DNA from: SAR324 cluster bacterium
Lineage (GTDB): Bacteria > SAR324 > XYD2-FULL-50-16
DNA: 11,302 nucleotides
NCBI GenBank assembly: GCA_002401295.1
Contig: NVSR01000135.1
Location: 1-11,302 of the forward strand
Reading direction: 5' to 3'
The notes beneath the pieces are model-generated. The model was not told the DNA's origin. It saw nothing but the letters and a program-made list of their open reading frames with translations, and searched no databases. This document shows, in pieces, positions 1 through 7,887 of the stretch (positions are counted from its first letter, which is position 1; the number at the start of each line of letters is the position of its first letter). A program made the translations under genes and the position numbers.

Positions 1-2771
1 TGGAGCTTCCGCAAAAGAATAATCCATTCATCACAAATTTGCTCAGCGGCTTGGGGCAGGAACTCTGTATCAAGACAGATTGGACGCCTAAAAAAGACAG
101 TCATGGTGAAATCATTGGTTTTATAGGGGCAATGATTGATATCACCTCCTTTCGTCGCAAAGAGCAGGGCTTGCTACGGCAAAGAGATAATCATAAAAAT
201 TTACTGGACACTTTAATTGATCCTATTTGGGTGTTTCGTGAACAGTCTATTGAATTTTGTAATCAAAAGTCCCTGGAGTTGATTGATGCTTGGATGGCTG
301 AGGGGGGGAGTGATTCCTTTGCGGAGCTGGTCATTCCTGAAGATGAACCGCGACTTCTTGCCCTTTTAGAGGGGAAAGGCAAAGATGTTCCTGCAGTCAC
401 TCTATCTCTAAAAGAGAATAACTCCGGTATTCGTTGGGGAAAATTCAGCCGACAAGACATCCTGTGGGATAACCATCCGGCAATTTTAATCTGTTTGCAA
501 GATCGGACAGAACAAAAAAAATTAAGGGATTCGATTGGTGATCTGCAGAAAAAAGTTAAAGAAATCAAACAAGCAAAAAATGAATTCTTTGATAATATCT
601 CCTATGAATTACGAACACCTCTGAACGGTATTACTGGCTTATCTCAAGCTCTAAAAGATGGGGTTGCGGGAAAATTACCCCCCAAAGTTATCTCCAGCCT
701 CTCGATCATCCATTCTAGTAGCAAACAAGTATCCAAATTAATAAATGAAATCATTGATTTCTCTAAGTTGAATGATCAAACCCTGACCCTTGATTTACAA
801 CCGATTAGTCTGAAAACAACCTTGGAGCCTGTCCATGTTTTGGGCCTCAATCTCATTCAGAATAAGGCGCTGAAGCTGGATTTCCACATCAGTGAGGATT
901 TGCCTCTAGTACAGGCAGATACCAACCGTTTGCAACAAATCCTCCTGAATCTATTAAATAATGCAGTAAAGTTTAGCAGCGAAGGTAAAATTACCGTATC
1001 TGCTACTTTAGAAGAGAAAGAAGTTCGCATCTCGGTGGCAGATACGGGTGTGGGTATCCCTGAACAGCGGTTAGAGACGATTTTTGACGCTTTCTATAGC
1101 CAACCCAGTGCTTCTTTGCAACAGGGCTACGTAGGGCCAGGTATTGGACTGGCCGTGAGCAGGCAACTAGTAGAACTACATGAAGGGAAAATTCGTGTTC
1201 GTAGTTTGGAAAATGTGGGGAGTATTTTTTCTTTTACGCTGCCCGTAGCGGAAAATCAGTCTCCCGCTTTGGAAACAGTGAATTCTTTGCTCCTATTGGA
1301 TTTCCCCAATGAGGATTTGAGTCTCTTGACAGTGGATCCAAGCAATGAGTATGGACAAGAAGCAACTGAGTTGGAAGAGTTGAGCCGACAACTACCGTTA
1401 ATCCTGGTCGTTGATGATGAACGGATTAATTTAATGATGCTTGAGAATCTATTAACATTGAATGGTTACCGTGTCATTACATCACAGGATCCACTGCAAG
1501 CTTTAGAAATTATTGAGGAAGAAGAACCGGATCTTATGTTGTTGGATCTGATGATGCCGGTGATGAATGGTTATGAAGTCTGTAAAAAGGTTCGTGAGAC
1601 TTATGAACCCAGCGCCCTGCCCATTTTAATGTTGACCGCCAAATATCACACCGAGGATTTGATCCAAGGTTTGAATTCCGGCGCGAATGATTATTTGAGC
1701 AAACCCTTCAATAAGGAAGAATTACTCGCTCGGATTAATATTCATCTGGAAGTAAAGGAAAACAAACAACTGAAGCGGGAAATTCAACGAAGACAAAAGG
1801 CGGAACAGGAATTAAGTCTGTCTCAATATCGCTTGGCCCGGATCCTGGATACCTTTGAAGAAACGATCGTTGCTTTTGATCAACATCAGAAAATTACTTT
1901 TTTCAATCAACAGGCAGAAGTGGTGCTGGGCTATAAAACTCAAGATCTCCTGGGCAAATCCTTATCTACAATTTTGGTGGGAGATCAGTCGGAAAACTTT
2001 ACTCAAAGCCTCAGCCAGTTTTTGAACTTTGCAGTGGAAAAAGAAAATTTTGAGTCGGAAGTCAGAATGCGGCCGAGAGAGGCAGGGGCCTTTCATGTGG
2101 GAGTGACCGTCTCTAAGCTACAACTGGAAAAGGATCCTTTTTATGTAATGAGTTTTAAATCAGCACTGTCGGGACTAGTGGAACAGAGTGCTTCCGATGT
2201 GGCTCATCAAAAAACTCCCAGTCCCCTGATCGTGGAGAGCGAAGCTTCCAATAATAAAGTACAAGTCTTGAGTGAGGTCTTTGACAATATAATCAAATAT
2301 CTTTCTACAGGTGGTATTGATCTGATCAATGATTTGAGGTCCCATAAGCCAGCCCAGCATCGCAAGCAAATCAAGTTGATGAATGAAGAAGAAGTCAATC
2401 AGGAATTTCGCCAGACCTTGGTTGATATGATGAATATCTCACTCCAATACTGGAAGGTGGCGACTAATAAAGGGAAAACTGAATTGGCCGAAGAAAGCGG
2501 GATCTGGAATGTACAGTTGGAAGGAGGTGAGACCTTTCGTACTCGCACCTTGGATAAATATCTTTTCTTAGATGCCTTGCCTAAAAAACCTCGTTGGAAA
2601 GATGTGGTGGAAACCGCACAGTATGTCTTGTTACACTGCCCGGAAAACGCTTCCATAGAAAAGAAAAAATTGGAGGAAAAACTATCGGATCTTTTAATTT
2701 TCAGACAAAAAATGAAACTGATGAACAGTGGCATTCCCGTGTTAAAAAAGGGAGCCGCGAGAAGACGTTAA
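1..2771 (+). CDS. Hybrid sensor kinase-like protein with degenerate H-box (5' end outside window)
   Basis: The frame is open to the left edge, so the N-terminus is missing; the TTG at 39 is only an internal candidate start. Domains in order: the tail of a PAS/PAC domain (to about 150; it ends in a typical G-x-I-x-D-I-T stretch), a second PAS (about 200-520), a HisKA-like helix pair (about 560-770), HATPase (about 900-1250), receiver (about 1390-1740), a third PAS (about 1810-2160) and a C-terminal domain (about 2240-2750). The HATPase shows an N-box (948-975), DTGVGIP (1041-1061) and the glycine motif GPGIGLAV (1134-1157), so ATP binding looks intact. The receiver has paired acidic residues (1413-1418), the phosphoacceptor Asp (1545-1547) and the Lys of SKPF (1701-1703). 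In the H-box the histidine is replaced by Tyr (TAT, 603-605; sequence SYELRTPLN). By family knowledge that residue is the autophosphorylation site, so I infer a pseudokinase or a protein whose receiver is phosphorylated by another kinase. No membrane segment lies in the visible part. Confidence 0.9.
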   Translation, partial: ELPQKNNPFITNLLSGLGQELCIKTDWTPKKDSHGEIIGFIGAMIDITSFRRKEQGLLRQRDNHKNLLDTLIDPIWVFREQSIEFCNQKSLELIDAWMAEGGSDSFAELVIPEDEPRLLALLEGKGKDVPAVTLSLKENNSGIRWGKFSRQDILWDNHPAILICLQDRTEQKKLRDSIGDLQKKVKEIKQAKNEFFDNISYELRTPLNGITGLSQALKDGVAGKLPPKVISSLSIIHSSSKQVSKLINEIIDFSKLNDQTLTLDLQPISLKTTLEPVHVLGLNLIQNKALKLDFHISEDLPLVQADTNRLQQILLNLLNNAVKFSSEGKITVSATLEEKEVRISVADTGVGIPEQRLETIFDAFYSQPSASLQQGYVGPGIGLAVSRQLVELHEGKIRVRSLENVGSIFSFTLPVAENQSPALETVNSLLLLDFPNEDLSLLTVDPSNEYGQEATELEELSRQLPLILVVDDERINLMMLENLLTLNGYRVITSQDPLQALEIIEEEEPDLMLLDLMMPVMNGYEVCKKVRETYEPSALPILMLTAKYHTEDLIQGLNSGANDYLSKPFNKEELLARINIHLEVKENKQLKREIQRRQKAEQELSLSQYRLARILDTFEETIVAFDQHQKITFFNQQAEVVLGYKTQDLLGKSLSTILVGDQSENFTQSLSQFLNFAVEKENFESEVRMRPREAGAFHVGVTVSKLQLEKDPFYVMSFKSALSGLVEQSASDVAHQKTPSPLIVESEASNNKVQVLSEVFDNIIKYLSTGGIDLINDLRSHKPAQHRKQIKLMNEEEVNQEFRQTLVDMMNISLQYWKVATNKGKTELAEESGIWNVQLEGGETFRTRTLDKYLFLDALPKKPRWKDVVETAQYVLLHCPENASIEKKKLEEKLSDLLIFRQKMKLMNSGIPVLKKGAARRR

Positions 2772-2794
2772 GGGAGCGCCATGCTTCGGCTCCC
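2772..2794 (+). repeat. Inverted repeat just after the kinase gene
   Basis: GGGAGC (2772-2777) can pair with GCTCCC (2789-2794) across an 11-base loop, immediately after the kinase stop codon. A second copy, GGGAGCC at 2750-2756 inside the coding end, can pair with GGCTCCC (2788-2794) instead. No T-run follows, so this is not a convincing intrinsic terminator. It could slow the polymerase or protect a 3' end between the kinase and the radical SAM gene. The rest of the gap to 2835 shows nothing recognisable apart from a weak ribosome binding site. Confidence 0.3.
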
Positions 2795-2835
2795 AACTCA
2801 CCAGTGTTTCTAGTAATATCAAACAGGGCCCTCAC

Positions 2836-5043
2836 TTGAAATCTCCAACTATCTTGTTGCTCACACCTCCCTTGACGCAACTGAATACTCCTTACCCCGC
2901 CACAGCCTACTTGAAAGGTTTTCTCAAGCAAGAGGGCTACTCCGTAAAACAGGGCGATTTGGGTATCGAACTGATCCTAAAGCTATTGTCAAAGCAAGGG
3001 CTGACTGAAATTTTTGCACAGGCCAACTCAGTCAGGGAAAAGCTGAGCCCCAATAGTCAGCGAATTTTGCATCTCGAATCAGCCTACTTGCATACCATCG
3101 ACCCCATCATCAACTTTCTGCAAAATAAGGATACGACCTTAGCTCATCGCATCTGCAGTGGGGAATATTTACCCGAGGCTTCCCGCTTTGCTACCTTGCA
3201 GGATATGGAGTGGGCTTTTGGCTCCATGGGCATACAAGATCGAGCTCGCTTTTTTGCGACACTCTATATTGATGATATTGCCGATTTAATCACAGAAGCA
3301 GTGAGTTCTCATTTTGGCTTCAGTCGTTATGCGGAGCGTTTGGCGCTTTCAGCGACTTCCTTTGCTCCTTTAGAAAAGGAACTGCGACTGGCTGATAGTT
3401 TGATTGACCAAGTATTGTTGGATTTGTTGGAAAAGCATATTCAAGCAACGCAACCAGAAGTGGTTGCTTTCAGCATCCCTTTTCCAGGCAATCTCTATGG
3501 TGCACTCAAGTGTGGACAATATCTTAAAAAATACCACCCCTCGATCAAAGTTCTGCTGGGCGGAGGTTATGTCAATACTGAATTGCGGCAGCTTAAAGAT
3601 CCTAATATCTTTAACTATGCTGACTTCATTATGCTGGATGATGGTGAAAGTCCATTTTTACAGTTCCTCCGCTATTTGGAAGGATTAATTGAGCAATCAG
3701 AGTTGAAGCGCACCTTTCTTTGCCAGCAGGGCAAAGTGGTTTTTCAAGACAATGCCTCTTGTGCCGATGTTCCCCATCGAGATGTGGGGACCCCGGATTA
3801 CTCGGACTTGCTACTGGATAAATATCTTTCCGTCATTGAAGTCCCCAATCCCATGCATCGACTGTGGAGTGACGGACGTTGGAATAAAATGACACTGGCT
3901 CATGGGTGCTATTGGAAACGCTGCACTTTTTGTGATGTCACCCTGGATTATATTAAAAGATATGATGAGGCGCCTGTCTCCTTGCTTGCTGACCGCATCG
4001 AGCAGATTATCGAGCAGACGGGACAAACAGGATTTCATTTTGTGGATGAAGCAGCTCCCCCTGCTTTATTGAAGGAACTGTCCATTGAAATTTTACGACG
4101 GAATATTACCATTACCTGGTGGACCAATATCCGCTTTGAGCGAACCTTTTCTGAAGATTTATGTCGTTTGCTGGCGGCAGCCGGTTGTATTGCCGTTTCT
4201 GGAGGTTTGGAAGTCGCCTCGGACAGGATTCTAAAGAAAATCCGCAAAGGAGTTTCCATCAAGCAGGTCGCTAAGGTTGCGGATGATTTTACAAAAGCTG
4301 GAATCTTATTGCATGCCTATTTGATGTATGGTTTTCCCACCCAAACGGTGCAGGAAACGGTGGACTCCCTGGAAGCAGTTCGGCAATTATTTGAATCTGG
4401 TGTGGTACAATCCGGATACTGGCATCAATTCTCGATGACTGCGCATAGTCCTATTGGTCAGAACCCTGCGGCTTTTGGAGTCCAACAAATCGGTCCTGAA
4501 GAGGGAACTTTTGCGCAGAATGATTTGCTGCACAGTGATCCAGAGGGATGTGATCATACTCGATTTTCCCCAGGCCTGCGTAAATCCCTCTATAACTTTA
4601 TGCATGGTGTAGGGATAGATTTAGACGTCAGCAGCTGGTTTGACTTTAAGGTTCCTCAGACTACTTTAGCGGAGAATCTTGTCGAAGAAGCGATCGATCG
4701 CCCTGATCGACCGGATATAGACCGATTGGGTCAACAGGTCCTCTGGCTGGGCAATAAACCGGAGCTCTCAACAGATCAAAGAAAGAAAAAGGGCAAGAAA
4801 GTCACTCGGGCAAAACTCACATTTTTCGATAAAGCTGAAACTTGGGAACTGACCTGTAGCTTGCCGGAAGCACGATGGTTACAGGCATTATTACCCCAGC
4901 TTTCTTATTCGAGTGAAGAGAAACACAGTCTACAGTCCCTCAAAGAAAATTACCCTTCACAAACGGGCATGGGCTTTGACTCTTTGCTTCAGTCTACACT
5001 CTGGCAAGAACTCCGTAAAAATGGCTTATTATTGCTAAGGTAG
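2836..5043 (+). CDS. B12-binding-domain radical SAM protein, substrate unknown
   Basis: A 735-residue protein. The N-terminal third (about 1-290) resembles the Rossmann-like cobalamin-binding domain of B12 radical SAM enzymes: it opens with ILLLTPP and contains a KVLLGGGYV strand-loop, followed by a region like the usual D-G-E-x-P boundary. No DxHxxG histidine is visible, which is common in this class. The radical SAM core has cysteines at residues 358, 363 and 366 (sequence GCYWKRCTFC), giving CX4CX2C instead of the usual CX3CX2C. Later core motifs are FVDEA, a GLEVASDRILKKIRKG stretch and YGFPTQT, all typical of the TIM-barrel. The C-terminal 120 residues have a Lys-rich patch (RKKKGKK) and no recognised domain. 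The start is TTG at 2836 with AGGG seven bases upstream (2825-2828); no in-frame ATG lies in the gap before it. It lies 64 bases after the kinase gene on the same strand, so co-transcription is possible. Family members methylate or rearrange diverse substrates; none can be chosen here. Confidence 0.9.
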   Translation: MKSPTILLLTPPLTQLNTPYPATAYLKGFLKQEGYSVKQGDLGIELILKLLSKQGLTEIFAQANSVREKLSPNSQRILHLESAYLHTIDPIINFLQNKDTTLAHRICSGEYLPEASRFATLQDMEWAFGSMGIQDRARFFATLYIDDIADLITEAVSSHFGFSRYAERLALSATSFAPLEKELRLADSLIDQVLLDLLEKHIQATQPEVVAFSIPFPGNLYGALKCGQYLKKYHPSIKVLLGGGYVNTELRQLKDPNIFNYADFIMLDDGESPFLQFLRYLEGLIEQSELKRTFLCQQGKVVFQDNASCADVPHRDVGTPDYSDLLLDKYLSVIEVPNPMHRLWSDGRWNKMTLAHGCYWKRCTFCDVTLDYIKRYDEAPVSLLADRIEQIIEQTGQTGFHFVDEAAPPALLKELSIEILRRNITITWWTNIRFERTFSEDLCRLLAAAGCIAVSGGLEVASDRILKKIRKGVSIKQVAKVADDFTKAGILLHAYLMYGFPTQTVQETVDSLEAVRQLFESGVVQSGYWHQFSMTAHSPIGQNPAAFGVQQIGPEEGTFAQNDLLHSDPEGCDHTRFSPGLRKSLYNFMHGVGIDLDVSSWFDFKVPQTTLAENLVEEAIDRPDRPDIDRLGQQVLWLGNKPELSTDQRKKKGKKVTRAKLTFFDKAETWELTCSLPEARWLQALLPQLSYSSEEKHSLQSLKENYPSQTGMGFDSLLQSTLWQELRKNGLLLLR

Positions 5044-5050
5044 TGGAAAT

Positions 5051-5091
5051 GGGAAAGAAGGAGGTCTTTCCCTCACTGGATCAGTGGGGGA
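5051..5091. repeat. Two overlapping, mutually exclusive hairpins in a convergent gap
   Basis: Hairpin 1 pairs GGGAAAGA (5051-5058) with TCTTTCCC (5065-5072), a perfect 8-bp stem with the six-base loop AGGAGG. Hairpin 2 pairs TCCCTCACTG (5069-5078) with CAGTGGGGGA (5082-5091), a 10-bp stem with one G-T pair and a three-base loop. They share 5069-5072, so only one can form at a time. The site lies between the stops of two converging genes (5043 and 5108). The simplest reading is a bidirectional terminator or 3'-end stabiliser, although neither strand has a clear T-run after the stem. Confidence 0.5.
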
Positions 5092-5107
5092 GTCTTGAGT
5101 TGCCCTT

Positions 5108-5473
5108 CTAAGTTAACAGTATGCGGACATTCGCAATTAACTCGCTACTTTTGATGGGTTTTATTAAGAATAAATTAGCTCCCGCTTTCAATCCTGCCAT
5201 TTTATCGCCCTCTCCTTCTTCCGTTGAGATAATGATGATGGGAGTATCCCGATACTGGGAGAGAGCTCTCAACTCCTTACAAAAGGTGAAACCATCCATT
5301 CTAGGCATATTGACATCGACGAGTACCAAATCAAAGTCTGTTGCTAATGCCTTTTCCAAGCCATCATAGCCGTTTTCCGCTGCTGTTACATCGAAGCCTT
5401 CGGATTGTAACATAACCATGTGCATGTTGCGTACAATGGCGGAGTCATCTACGACTAATGCCTTTCGAGTCAT
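5108..5473 (-). CDS. Single-domain CheY-like response regulator
   Basis: The protein is 121 residues long, the normal length for a lone receiver domain with no output domain. The active site is complete: acidic pair D9/D10, phosphoacceptor D53 (in LVDVNMPRMDG), a hydroxyl residue at S83/T84, and K105 in the IKPI turn. It would take a phosphoryl group from a histidine kinase and act by binding a partner protein, as CheY or SpoT/Spo0F-type regulators do. The ATG at 5471-5473 is preceded by AAAGG on the minus strand, about six bases upstream. No chemotaxis gene or kinase lies on its own strand nearby. The degenerate hybrid kinase is about 2.3 kb away and converges on it, so a partnership is possible but not shown. 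The ancestral motor role of CheY cannot be inferred from this sequence alone. Confidence 0.9.
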   Translation of the reverse strand: MTRKALVVDDSAIVRNMHMVMLQSEGFDVTAAENGYDGLEKALATDFDLVLVDVNMPRMDGFTFCKELRALSQYRDTPIIIISTEEGEGDKMAGLKAGANLFLIKPIKSSELIANVRILLT

Positions 5474-5536
5474 TGGCAGCCTTTAAGGAGTCAGAAAAAA
5501 TCAGGTTTAATGAATTTGAATATGCTTAAAGATAAA

Positions 5537-5553
5537 CAAATCAAACTGATTTG
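5537..5553. promoter_or_regulatory. 17-base palindrome upstream of the response regulator
   Basis: CAAATCA and TGATTTG form a perfect 7-base inverted repeat around the spacer AAC, about 64 bases upstream of the response-regulator start. The size and spacing fit a dimeric regulator site or a small RNA hairpin. The surrounding gap (5474-5658) is AT-rich, with a TTTTTAAAAAA stretch near 5564. I could not find a promoter with good -35 and -10 matches at proper spacing, so the role is inferred from position only. Confidence 0.35.
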
Positions 5554-5603
5554 AGAACAAGCTTTTTAAAAAATTAGAATAATGCTGGGGGAGATAAGAT
5601 ATG

Positions 5604-5629
5604 CGTTCCCATATATGAACATGGGAACG
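5604..5629 (-). terminator. Hairpin after the oxidoreductase gene, possible terminator
   Basis: CGTTCCCAT (5604-5612) pairs perfectly with ATGGGAACG (5621-5629) around an eight-base loop, 30 bases past the oxidoreductase stop on the minus strand. The bases after it on that strand are pyrimidine-rich (CATATCTTATCTCC) but hold no real T-run, so termination may be weak or factor-dependent. It separates the oxidoreductase from the response regulator and suggests that the latter is transcribed from its own promoter in 5474-5600. Confidence 0.4.
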
Positions 5630-5658
5630 GGGAGTTAAGCTATTTATTTAAAAGTTAT

Positions 5659-7776
5659 TTAAGCTTCATGCTTCTCTAAAGTTTGCCAAACCAGTTCAGC
5701 TAAATCGATGGTTTCCATCTTCTCTTCTTGTTCCAGGGTCTTGATACCATCATCTACCATGGTCAGGCAGAAAGGACAGGCCACGACAACTTTATCTGCT
5801 TTCATATCCACTGCTTCCTGAACACGGTTGACGTTGATTCGTTCGCCAATGGTTTCTTCCATCCACATACGAGCGCCACCGGCACCACAACAGAAACTCT
5901 CTTCTCGATTACGAGGCATTTCAGTGAGTCCCTCTTTAGCAATACTACCAATGATGTTTCGTGGCTCGTCAAAGATTTTATTATAACGTCCCAGGTAACA
6001 AGGGTCATGATAGGTGATCTTGCCCTCAACAGATTTTTTGACTTTGATTTTGCCTTCTTCGATCAACTGAGAAATAAATTGAGAATGGTGAATCAGCTCG
6101 TAATTACCATTAAACTGTGGGTACTCATTGCCCAGTGTGTTGAGACAGTGGGGGCAAGTCGCGATAATCTTCGTGATTTTATAACCATTGAGTATTTCCA
6201 CATTCTCTTCAGCCATGGATTGGAAGAGCATTTCGTTACCAGCACGGCGCGCAAAGTCACCGGTACATTTTTCTTCCGTACCCAGGATAGAGAAGCTGAT
6301 TCCTGCTGCCTGCAGAATCTTAGCTGTAGCACGAGCTACTTTTTGTCCACGATCATCGAAAGATCCGGCACAACCCACCCAAAGTAGATAATCTACGTCA
6401 GGATTCTCTGCCATCGTGGTGATTCCCAAGCCTTTCGCCCAATCAGCACGCTTGTCATACCCGATACCCCAAGGGTTAGAATTCCGATCCAGTCCCTTGT
6501 AAGCTACGTTCAATTCTTTGGGATAGGATTCTGCCATCAGTGTCTGCCCTTGTCTCAACTCAATGATACGAGGAACATGCTCGATGCCTACAGGACAAAC
6601 CTGTTCACAAGCGCGACAGGTGGTACAAGCCCAGAGCGTATCTTCGGCAATCACATCACCCACCAATTGCTTGGTGCTGAGCAATGCCTGCATCTGTTCT
6701 TTGATCTGCTCTTGTTCTGCTTCATCCTCTGTTTGCTGGAGCTTTTTCTCCAAGGCTGCTCGCTTGATGATGTTGTCCATGTTGTCGAACAGCTCATGCT
6801 TGAGAGAGGTATTGAAACTCTTCAGGTTGAGAGGTTTGTTGGTCACATAAGTGGGACAGACTTCCATGCAGCGGCCACATTCCGTACAGGTGATCAAATC
6901 CAATCCCTGCTTCCAGGTAAACTGATGGATATGATTGACACCTAAAGACTCATCTTCCCAAGCAGCTTCGTCTTCCAGGTCCAACTTTTTAGCGGGAGTG
7001 TGAGGATAACCTACACTGCTCAAAAAGACATTAGGAATGGCTGTAATCACATGGGCATGTTTCCCCATGGGCAAGAAGCAGAGGAAGGTCAGCACGGTGA
7101 TCATATGCAACCAGTAGCTGATGACACCAACGATCACATTGCCTGTTTCGCTCAAACCACTCATCAACCAGGCAAAGAGTGAGGCTATTGGAGTCCAAAG
7201 GTATTCAGGGCCAAATGCCGGATTATTGAACCAGTGGATGTCCTGGCTTTCATAGATTTGAATCAAGTTGAAACGTGCGCCATCATAAAGCAGGTCTGTG
7301 GCCATCAACGTGCCAATCATCACCAAAACAAACCAGGCTTCGAATGAATTTGTCAGTCGTTTGGGTTTGGTCACTGCTCTACGGTAAGCCGCAAAGAGAA
7401 TCATACAGAGCACGATCCCTTCCATCACATCTTTGAGTGCCAGATAGAGATAGCCGATGATGGAGTCCTGACCTAAGAAAGGTAGATGAAATCCCATTTG
7501 GAATCCTTCCCCACCCAAGGTGATGGTTCGAATACCCAGGACTAAAAAGCCCCAGAAAATAAACGCATGCATGATGCCTGAAGGGCGTTCTTTTTTTCTG
7601 CCAATCAGACGTTTTTGGGCAAAGGCGATGGTCAGCATGGTGCTGATCCGTGCCTTCACATTGTCCAGGCGGTCTTCTTTACCTAAAGAAGATAGCAGCA
7701 TCACCTTCTGGTAAACAAACCAGACAAAGGTCGACATGGCTAAGATCAATAGTATGGAGATTGCAAATGGGTTCAT
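5659..7776 (-). CDS. Membrane iron-sulfur oxidoreductase, NarI/HdrD type; likely ETF:(mena)quinone oxidoreductase
   Basis: The protein is 705 residues from the ATG at 7774-7776, which has GAGAG five bases upstream. A longer in-frame TTG at 7908 is rejected because it lies inside the etfA terminator. The N-terminal 250 residues hold about five hydrophobic segments (near 3-24, 70-88, 107-131, 147-163, 213-237), like the NarI cytochrome b subunit; H70, H224, H240 and H242 are candidate heme ligands. Two 4Fe-4S motifs follow: C297/C300/C303/C307 and C384/C387/C390/C394, each ending in CP. Between them lies a charged E/Q-rich helix. Two CCG-type domains end the protein: C469, C504, C541/C544, then C593, C629/C630, C667/C670. 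The first has a single Cys (KCTGD) where the second has CCG. Proteins of this build are reported as ETF:(methyl)menaquinone oxidoreductases (EMO). The position directly after etfBA supports that role: accepting electrons from reduced ETF and reducing quinone in the inner membrane. Confidence 0.92.
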   Translation of the reverse strand: MNPFAISILLILAMSTFVWFVYQKVMLLSSLGKEDRLDNVKARISTMLTIAFAQKRLIGRKKERPSGIMHAFIFWGFLVLGIRTITLGGEGFQMGFHLPFLGQDSIIGYLYLALKDVMEGIVLCMILFAAYRRAVTKPKRLTNSFEAWFVLVMIGTLMATDLLYDGARFNLIQIYESQDIHWFNNPAFGPEYLWTPIASLFAWLMSGLSETGNVIVGVISYWLHMITVLTFLCFLPMGKHAHVITAIPNVFLSSVGYPHTPAKKLDLEDEAAWEDESLGVNHIHQFTWKQGLDLITCTECGRCMEVCPTYVTNKPLNLKSFNTSLKHELFDNMDNIIKRAALEKKLQQTEDEAEQEQIKEQMQALLSTKQLVGDVIAEDTLWACTTCRACEQVCPVGIEHVPRIIELRQGQTLMAESYPKELNVAYKGLDRNSNPWGIGYDKRADWAKGLGITTMAENPDVDYLLWVGCAGSFDDRGQKVARATAKILQAAGISFSILGTEEKCTGDFARRAGNEMLFQSMAEENVEILNGYKITKIIATCPHCLNTLGNEYPQFNGNYELIHHSQFISQLIEEGKIKVKKSVEGKITYHDPCYLGRYNKIFDEPRNIIGSIAKEGLTEMPRNREESFCCGAGGARMWMEETIGERINVNRVQEAVDMKADKVVVACPFCLTMVDDGIKTLEQEEKMETIDLAELVWQTLEKHEA

Positions 7777-7887
7777 TAATTCTCTCGGAGAAACCCCTGC
7801 CTTGAGGCCTGGGGAGGCAAGGAGAGACCGACAAGCTTCACCATGAAGTCCGTGGACATTCCTTTCCAAGGTTAAAAATCTGTAAAT
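7777..7887 (-). promoter_or_regulatory. Leader between the etfA terminator and the oxidoreductase
   Basis: This is the 110-base stretch between the T-run of the etfA terminator and the oxidoreductase ATG. If termination is efficient, it must contain the promoter for the oxidoreductase, but I found no convincing -35/-10 pair. It contains the palindrome CTTCACCATGAAG (7836-7848), which resembles TTCACAGTGAA upstream of etfB, and the small repeat GCCT/AGGC near 7807-7818. The conceptual translation across this stretch has no family similarity I can recognise, which supports treating it as non-coding. Confidence 0.35.

Noticed and set aside
2594..2839. Plus-strand open frame bridging the kinase end and the radical SAM start
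   Set aside because: It overlaps the conserved end of the kinase in another frame, and its product is low-complexity without a recognisable domain.
4680..4720. Clustered GATC/CGATCG repeats
   Set aside because: They lie within the radical SAM coding frame and translate to a plausible charged stretch; they look like codon usage, not an origin or methylation-controlled site.
5474..5536. Possible -35/-10 boxes for the response regulator (TTGATT with TATTCA)
   Set aside because: The -10 matches only about three of six consensus positions, so it is not distinguishable from AT-rich background.
5728..6387. Open frame of about 219 codons on the plus strand opposite the oxidoreductase
   Set aside because: It is the complement of strongly conserved CCG-domain coding sequence, has no ribosome binding site of note, and its product resembles no protein family.
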